From assembly GCF_013368755.1 (NCBI RefSeq), contig NC_049566.1:3720001-3784000 (forward strand): a DNA stretch of 64,000 bases. The letters are read 5' to 3'. The notes under the pieces were generated by a model. It searched no databases. It was not told the DNA's origin and saw only the letters and a list, made by a program, of their open reading frames with translations. The position numbers were made by a program, and so were the translations under genes. The stretch comes from Talaromyces rugulosus (Eukaryota > Ascomycota > Eurotiomycetes > Eurotiales > Trichocomaceae). Shown here in pieces: positions 57,781 to 64,000 of this stretch. Each line of letters starts with the position of its first letter. The stretch's first letter is position 1.

Positions 57781-60700
57781 ATGGCTGATTCTAGCGCGAC
57801 AACGTCACAAAATAACGGCATCGGAAATATCCCCAGAAAGCCCTTGCGCCAGGACCCTTCCTCCTCCACAGAACCTTCGTCGACTTTGACTCCGTCCATT
57901 GAAGTAAACCAAGGCGAGGGTGATAAAAGCCCGGCAATCTCTCCGACATACGGAAGCAATGTGGTTGATCAGCCTATACAAGAGGTGAGCTTCTTTCCTG
58001 GCTGATAGGCTATGCCTTGGGAAATGCCAAACATGTCAATTAACCACGCCACAGATCCTAGGAATTGCCGAGGATGAAGAATCGCGGCCACCATTGCCGG
58101 GAACGTTGACACCCACGGCGGCTCGTAACGTGCAGTTCTCGCAAAACACGTCTGACAACGACATCCCCGAACAAGACCGCTCGCGCTCGTCTTCATTTGC
58201 ACCCGATGAAAACGATGTCTTGTCCAAGGACCGGAAACAGTCTCTCTTGACCAAGCTCAAGGCGTTTGCTGTCACGCCGTCTTTCCCGTCGCACTCCCGC
58301 TCTGCGAGTGTGGCTACCGCTTCTGGAGAGACTCGCCCGCCAAACGATTTACAAACCCCAGGCTCGGAGCGCGAGGAATTCCGGTTCCCAGCTCCGTTGG
58401 AGGAGGAGAGTGAAGGAGACGCCGATGGCGAGGAAAGCGGCGGCGAACAGCGACTGCGATTGCGACGAAGGAAGAAGAACAAGCGACCACACAGGGCCAA
58501 TACAGACTCCCCAGGCCCGCAAACCGCGCCAACAACCCCCAAAGTAGCAAATGCCCATCCCGGCCTGTTCTCGTTCAACTCGTTCCACCACCAGCCCGAC
58601 CAGCAGCAAAGACCGAGCATATTCCCGCGCAGAGCTACTGCCGATTTCTCTCCGCAGCTTCGCGATGGTGTCTCGGAAGATGAAGGTCGGGATCGGTTGA
58701 ATATGGACTCAAACTGGAGAAAACGAAGCAATGCGTGGATGTCCACTGCTCGTGGGCTGACCTACGGAGGACGCCAAGATACTCAAAATAGTAACAACAA
58801 TGACGAGAGAAGACCTAGCAACTTCCGGCGACTGACTGCCTTTGGCAGCCCGGCTGGAGAGCAGGAAGGTTTCAGAGAGGTGTGGAGGCGGCATAAAGCC
58901 GAAAGAGGCTCGAGTTTAAGCGCCCAGAAATGGCGCCAGATCAAGGCAGGACTGAAACTGATCGGTCAGAGGCGTAAGGGAGAAAATACTGTCGACCACG
59001 TCAAATCTGCAGAGCTTCTTGCCGAACTTACATCCGGCACCCCTGCTGCTCTGATCCTTGCCAGCATGTTCCAGCGTGATGAACATGGGAGCAGGCGTAT
59101 TCCTATTTTACTTGAACAGCTCAAGGTCCAGATTACCGACAGCCGAATCGACTCAAACCATGGAGATCGTCATTTAGTTTTTCGAATCGAACTGGAATAC
59201 GGAAGCGGAATGACTCGCATGAAATGGATAGTTCACCGCACACTGAGAGACTTTGCCAATTTACATTTGAAATACAAACTCCAGATCGGTACTCAAAAGT
59301 ACATACAACTGAAGACCGCCGATGCTGGCCAGGGTCTGCCTCGTTTCCCTAGAAGTGCGTTCCCTTACCTACGAGGCGTTCGTGGGCTCGACAGTGAACG
59401 TGAAGAGGAAGAGGACGACGGCGGTGGCTATGAAACTGGTGCTGAAGCTAGTGGGACCGAGGCTCGTCGTAAAACGAAGAAGCGACGCTCGTCCTTTGCG
59501 GTGGCACGTCGTCGATCTAGTATTGCACAGGAGGGCGATGCGACTGCTGGAGAAGGCGGCGCAACAGCTACCGGCGAAAGGAGGTCCTATACCGAACGGC
59601 AGCGGAAGAAACTTGAAAGCTATTTGCAGAAGATGATTCGGTTCCTAATTTTCCGACCTAACAGTAATCGGCTTTGCAAGTTTCTCGAGCTGTCTGCACT
59701 GGGAGTTCGACTGGCTGCTGAAGGAAGCTATCACGGAAAGGAAGGGTTTTTGGTTATACAGTCAGCAAAGGGCTTGGATTTCCGCAAAGCTCTCACACCT
59801 TCTATGGTCAAGAAAAGGCATTCGCCCAAATGGTTCCTTGTGCGCCACAGCTACGTCGTCTGTGTCGACTCTCCGGAAGAGATGAATATATACGACGTCT
59901 TTCTCGTCGATTCCTTCTTCAAGATTCAGTCGCAGAAGCCTAGACTCAGAGATCAAAACGCCAAAGACATTGCTCGGTCCGCTAAAGAGTCGGCTGCCCA
60001 TCCTCAGCATCACACACTAAGACTTGAAAACTCGGAGCGGAAATTGCGACTACTAGCACGCAATGAAAGACAGTTGCATCAGTTTGAGGACTCAATCCGG
60101 TTCATGGTTGATAACACACCATGGTCGAAGCCGAATCGGTTCGATAGCTTTGCCCCCGTACGAAAAGGCTGTTTTGCCCAGTGGCTCGTGGACGGACGTG
60201 ATCACATGTGGCTTGTATCGCGGGCGATCAACCAGGCAAAGGACGTCATCTATATCCACGATTGGTGGTTGAGTCCGGAACTTTATATGCGGCGGCCAGC
60301 TGCCATCAGCCAGAAATGGAGGTTGGACCGGCTACTTCAGAGGAAGGCTAATGAAGGGGTCAAGGTTTTCGTGATTATGTATCGCAACATCAACTCGGCC
60401 ATCCCCATTGATTCCGAATACTCAAAGTTCTCGCTACTTGATCTCCACCCCAATGTCTTTGTGCAACGATCACCCAATCAATTCCGACAGAACACATTCT
60501 TCTGGGCTCATCATGAGAAACTCTGCATTATCGACCATACGCTCGCATTCGTGGGAGGAATTGATCTGTGTTTTGGTCGTTGGGACACCCCTCAGCATCT
60601 CCTCACTGACGACAAACCCACGGGCTTTGAAACATCGGAGGCACCAAAAGATGCCGACCACTGCCAGCTCTGGCCAGGCAAGGATTACTCTAACCCCCGT

Positions 60701-63156
60701 GTTCAAGACTTTTACGACTTGGATAAACCTTATGAGGAGATGTACGACCGCAACGTCATTCCAAGAATGCCGTGGCATGACATTTCCATGCACGTAGTGG
60801 GCCAGCCGGCCCGTGATCTCACGCGACACTTTGTGCAAAGATGGAACTATATTCTCCGCCAACGCAAGCCAACGCGGCCAACACCATTTCTGCTTCCGCC
60901 ACCAGACTTTAACCCCGCTGATTTGGAGGCCCTTGGCCTCAATGGCACCTGTGAAGTCCAGATACTTCGTTCAAGTAGCACATGGTCTACGGGAACTCCC
61001 GATGTGACAGAACACAGCATCATGAATGCATACGTCAAGCTGATTGAACAGTCTGAGCATTTTGTATACATTGAGAACCAGTTCTTCATCAGTACCTGCG
61101 AGATTGAGGGCAAAAAGGTCGAGAACTTAATCGGAGATGCTTTGGTTGAAAGAATCATCCGAGCAGCGCGAAATGGTGAAACATGGCGTGCGGTGATCAT
61201 TATCCCTCTCATGCCGGGTTTCCAGAACACGGTTGATTCCGAAGGTGGCACAAGTGTTCGTCTGATCATGCAGTGCCAATACCGTAGCATCTGTCGCGGT
61301 GAGACTTCTATATTTGGACGGCTCAGAGCTGAAGGCATCGAGCCTGAGGACTACATTCAATTCTTCAGCTTACGAACATGGGGCAAGATTGGCCCCAACA
61401 AGCAGCTGGTAACGGAACAGCTTTACATACATGCAAAATGCATGGTGGTGGATGACCGAGCAGCCATTATAGGATCTGCAAATATCAACGAGCGGTCCAT
61501 GCTGGGCTCACGCGACTCGGAATGCGCGGCGGTGGTTAGGGACACGGATATGATCTGGTCTACAATGGATCAAAAACCGTACCTCGTCGGGCGATTCCCA
61601 CACACCCTGCGGATGCGGCTGATGCGAGAGCACCTGGGTATCGATGTGGACGAGCTGCTCGAACGCGACTTGGCAACAGAAGCGGCGTCAAATGGCCGGG
61701 ATAGCGAGGACTGCGCATCGGATGGCAATGAAAGTGACCGAGTCGAGACGGAGTCTCTGGAGCGGGAAAAACAGGACGAGCGGGAGATGATTGAACGGCG
61801 ACACCGAATTCAAGACGAATTCCTGACACGCTCAGAAGATATGCACAGCTTTAACCACGATGTCGACTGGGAACAGGGCAACAACCCCAACCTGAAATCT
61901 AGCCGCAAACTGACGGCAGACCCAAGAGTTACGGAGAATACTGAGCACCGAAAGGATGTTAACGGTAACGGGACTGATCAAATGAACACCAGCCTCGAAG
62001 CAGGCGTTGGTTTTGGCCGCGATTCGGAGCTTGTCGCCAATGACACCGAGGTGCTTGTAAAAGACATTGCCTCGGAGGGCAGGGGAACTCTAGCCAAGCC
62101 AAATAAGAGTCAGAAGAGTGTCCCAACCCAGGAGCCATCTTTGCCTCTACCACCCTCTAGCAATGTTGAAACTAACAGTGCTGGCTTGGAGAGTTTCCCG
62201 TCCCAGCTACCACCGCTGCCGCAGACAAACGACGTTGACATTTGTGCTCCCGTATTGCCAACTCGCGAACCAACTGGTTCATCTGAGTTCTCTCATCCTC
62301 TTGCAGCCGGGATCAAACAGCCATTTGTGGATGAACACTGCATGAGGGATCCAATCAACGATGTGTTCTACTACGATGTCTGGCAGACGATTGCCGAGAA
62401 CAACACCAAGATCTACCGCACGGTGTTCCGTTGCATGCCTGACAGCGAGGTGACATCGTGGAAAGAATACAAAGAGTACATGTCTTATGGCGAAAAGTTT
62501 GCAGAGGCGCAAAGCAACAAGCCGCCGCCGAAATCCCAGGGTAGCGCTCAGGATCCCGAGAAATCAACGGCGGCTGAGGCTCCCAAACCAGAGACAGATG
62601 GAAGCTCAGAGTCTCGTACTGATGCACAGAAGCAAAGTAACGAGGCGTCAGAAACATCGACAGCGGACGACGAAAAGGCAGCATTGAAGGAATCGACCGA
62701 CAGGCCCACGGGAGTGGCTGATGCTGCTGCAACTACAGAAGCCGAAAGCAAAGATCCGACAGAACCGCAAACCGTTGGGTATTCGGCCGCTCTCAACATG
62801 AATGTTTCGCAGTCCTCTCAGCCCGCTCAGCGCCGGCGCCGGCGAACGATGACCAAAGGCTCGCGAGCTGGATTCCATCCTTCGGACGGTGTTCTTGATT
62901 CGCGACATGCAGAGGAGCTTCTCGAAATGGTGCAAGGTCATTTGATTGGCTGGCCTTATGACTGGTGGGTGATTTTCTTTGAAATATACTAATGAGACTT
63001 GCTAACCAAAAAAAAAAAAAAAAACAGGCTTGAAAAGGAAGAACAGGGAGGTAATTGGCTCTATACGCTTGATCAGATTTCGCCAATTGAAATATAGTAA
63101 GTTTTGCTTCAGCTAAGGAAGAGTTTCACATTGGCTAACATGGTGACAGTAATTGA
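57781..63156 (+). CDS. Phospholipase D1 (Spo14 type, PX-PH, two HKD motifs)
   Basis: Hydrolyses phosphatidylcholine to phosphatidic acid for signalling and membrane traffic. Exons: 57781-57984, 58055-62964, 63028-63096 and probably 63150-63156 (1729 residues). After a long disordered Ser/Arg/Glu-rich N-terminus come a PX domain (about DRHLVFRIELEYGS to KYIQLKT) with a basic/acidic insertion, and a PH domain (about GKEGFLVIQSAKG to FEDSIRF). The first HKD is HHEKLCIIDHTLAFVGG (about 887) and the second HAKCMVVDDRAAIIGSANIN (about 1194). A polar low-complexity tail precedes the conserved end PINDVFYYDVW. The last donor GTAAGT overlaps a TAG; if the last intron is retained the protein ends at 63097, two residues shorter. 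Confidence 0.93.
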
Positions 63157-64000
63157 TGCACACCAGCACTGAATCTGGGTGGTTTTTTTTTCTCTTGTCA
63201 TTTGACGGCTGGCCTGACGATTGATTGGCTTCTTCTTTTCTTCATCACCTTTTTTGCATTGAAGATTTCTGTCGTCGAGAAATAGAGGCGTTTGCTAGAC
63301 TGCGTTGAGCGTGGCGAGATATTGCATGTCAAACATTAGCTAACTTGCGTTTATATGAGGCTTTTAGATTATATTAATTATCACAGTTGTTTGTCCTAGT
63401 AATTAAACCATAAATTCGACCTATAAGAACATAAAACTATAGTGATAAAAGATAGCTATGTACTGGTCTGATGTGACTAGTCCTATTTCTAGCGCACAGA
63501 CTCCTGACTACTATCCCTCGTTGGCATCATGCACAGTCTTGCGAGCTTCCCCGGCACACTAAGCCAGCCAAAAGTTCCCCGACTGGACAACCGCCCGATC
63601 TAGTGTGGGTCGATCTGCTCAGCTGTCAACTGATATCGGCAATGGACAAAGCTGGAATAATTAATTAGTATTATTGCGGTGATACATGCATATGCAACCT
63701 GATTTTGTCCCTGGTAACGAATAGTATGCTTTAGATCCCTCTGTGGCGGTACATATGCTATCTGTGCGTTGTGCAGATCGTTTTTGTCTTTGGCAGAGTT
63801 TCTTTTCACGTGGAATTCCACTTCTTCTCCAACATACGGCGCAATCACAAAGACTTACAGCAGTAAAGGGGTCTAGACACGCGTTGACTGAATTTGATCG
63901 AATGCTCTGTAAATTACGCTGGTTACGTACAGGACGGTAACGGTGACAAGCTTTGGCGTCGCTGCAGTGGGTCCAGCCCCCCCAAGGTCAGCTCTGAGTG
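63157..64000. other. Right-edge stretch; possible minus-strand gene end, unresolved
   Basis: After phospholipase D the DNA is AT-rich and mostly featureless to about 63600. On the minus strand, 63848-63600 is open. An intron-like element with donor GTTGCATATG, branch TACTAATTAA and acceptor ATTCCAG (63698-63652) would join an upstream exon ending ..YQGQNQ to a short exon ending at a TGA at 63619. The upstream exon contains GEEVEFHVKRNS and LHNAQIAYVPPQ, which look protein-like, but I do not know the family and cannot place its start. A second minus-strand frame over 63850 is also open, so the reading is uncertain. Confidence 0.3.

Overview
The window is a gene-dense piece of a filamentous ascomycete nuclear genome. 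Short introns (mostly 45 to 60 bases) with GT..CTAAC/CTGAC..AG signals, compact intergenic spaces, fungal gene families (POM152, Skt5, RSC, cystathionine gamma-synthase of the Met-7 type) and the absence of mobile elements point to Pezizomycotina. An Eurotiomycete such as Aspergillus, Penicillium or Talaromyces is my inference and is not proven here. All gene models were spliced by hand from reading frame, splice signals and remembered family motifs. For every complete spliced gene the exon lengths add up to an open frame.

Layout, left to right: unknown gene running off the left edge (-); UCH37-type deubiquitinase (-); nucleoporin POM152 (+); UTP22/Nrap of the small-subunit processome (-); cystathionine gamma-synthase (+); mitoribosomal protein mL58 (+); Dug1-type Cys-Gly dipeptidase (+); SMC6 (+); DEAD-box helicase DHH1 (+); mitochondrial citrate carrier CTP1 (+); mitochondrial release factor MRF1 (-); ER-lumenal TPR/J protein of the p58IPK type (+); protein-L-isoaspartate methyltransferase (-); Cdc7/Hsk1 kinase (-); condensin subunit CND1 (+); Kes1/Osh-type oxysterol-binding protein (-); OTU1 deubiquitinase (-); RSC bromodomain/BAH subunit (+); tandem CCCH zinc-finger protein (-); HOP2 meiotic recombination factor (-); Skt5/Chs4-like chitin synthase activator (-); CHL1/DDX11 helicase (+); an alpha/beta hydrolase (-); phospholipase D (+). 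An unresolved minus-strand open stretch lies near the right edge.

This is core housekeeping territory. I see no secondary-metabolite cluster, transposon, CRISPR array, tRNA or rRNA. Themes are chromosome maintenance (SMC6, Cdc7, condensin, CHL1, HOP2, RSC), mitochondrial function (mL58, CTP1, MRF1), ubiquitin removal (UCH37, OTU1), sulfur/thiol metabolism (cystathionine gamma-synthase, Dug1) and lipid/cell-wall biology (OSH, PLD, Skt5). The genes are not an operon, and co-location may be chance.

The most unusual signal is in splicing. CHL1 needs a 5-nt microexon inside its Walker A motif. HOP2 needs consecutive 10-nt and 13-nt microexons. Skt5 gets the last three residues of a CAAX prenylation box from a 12-nt terminal exon. 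Phospholipase D probably ends in a 7-nt coding exon. The UCH37 gene has one intron with a non-AG acceptor and another with a GC donor. Short promoter motifs (ACGCGT upstream of SMC6 and Cdc7; two TGACTCA between UTP22 and cystathionine gamma-synthase) suggest G1/S and amino-acid-starvation control.
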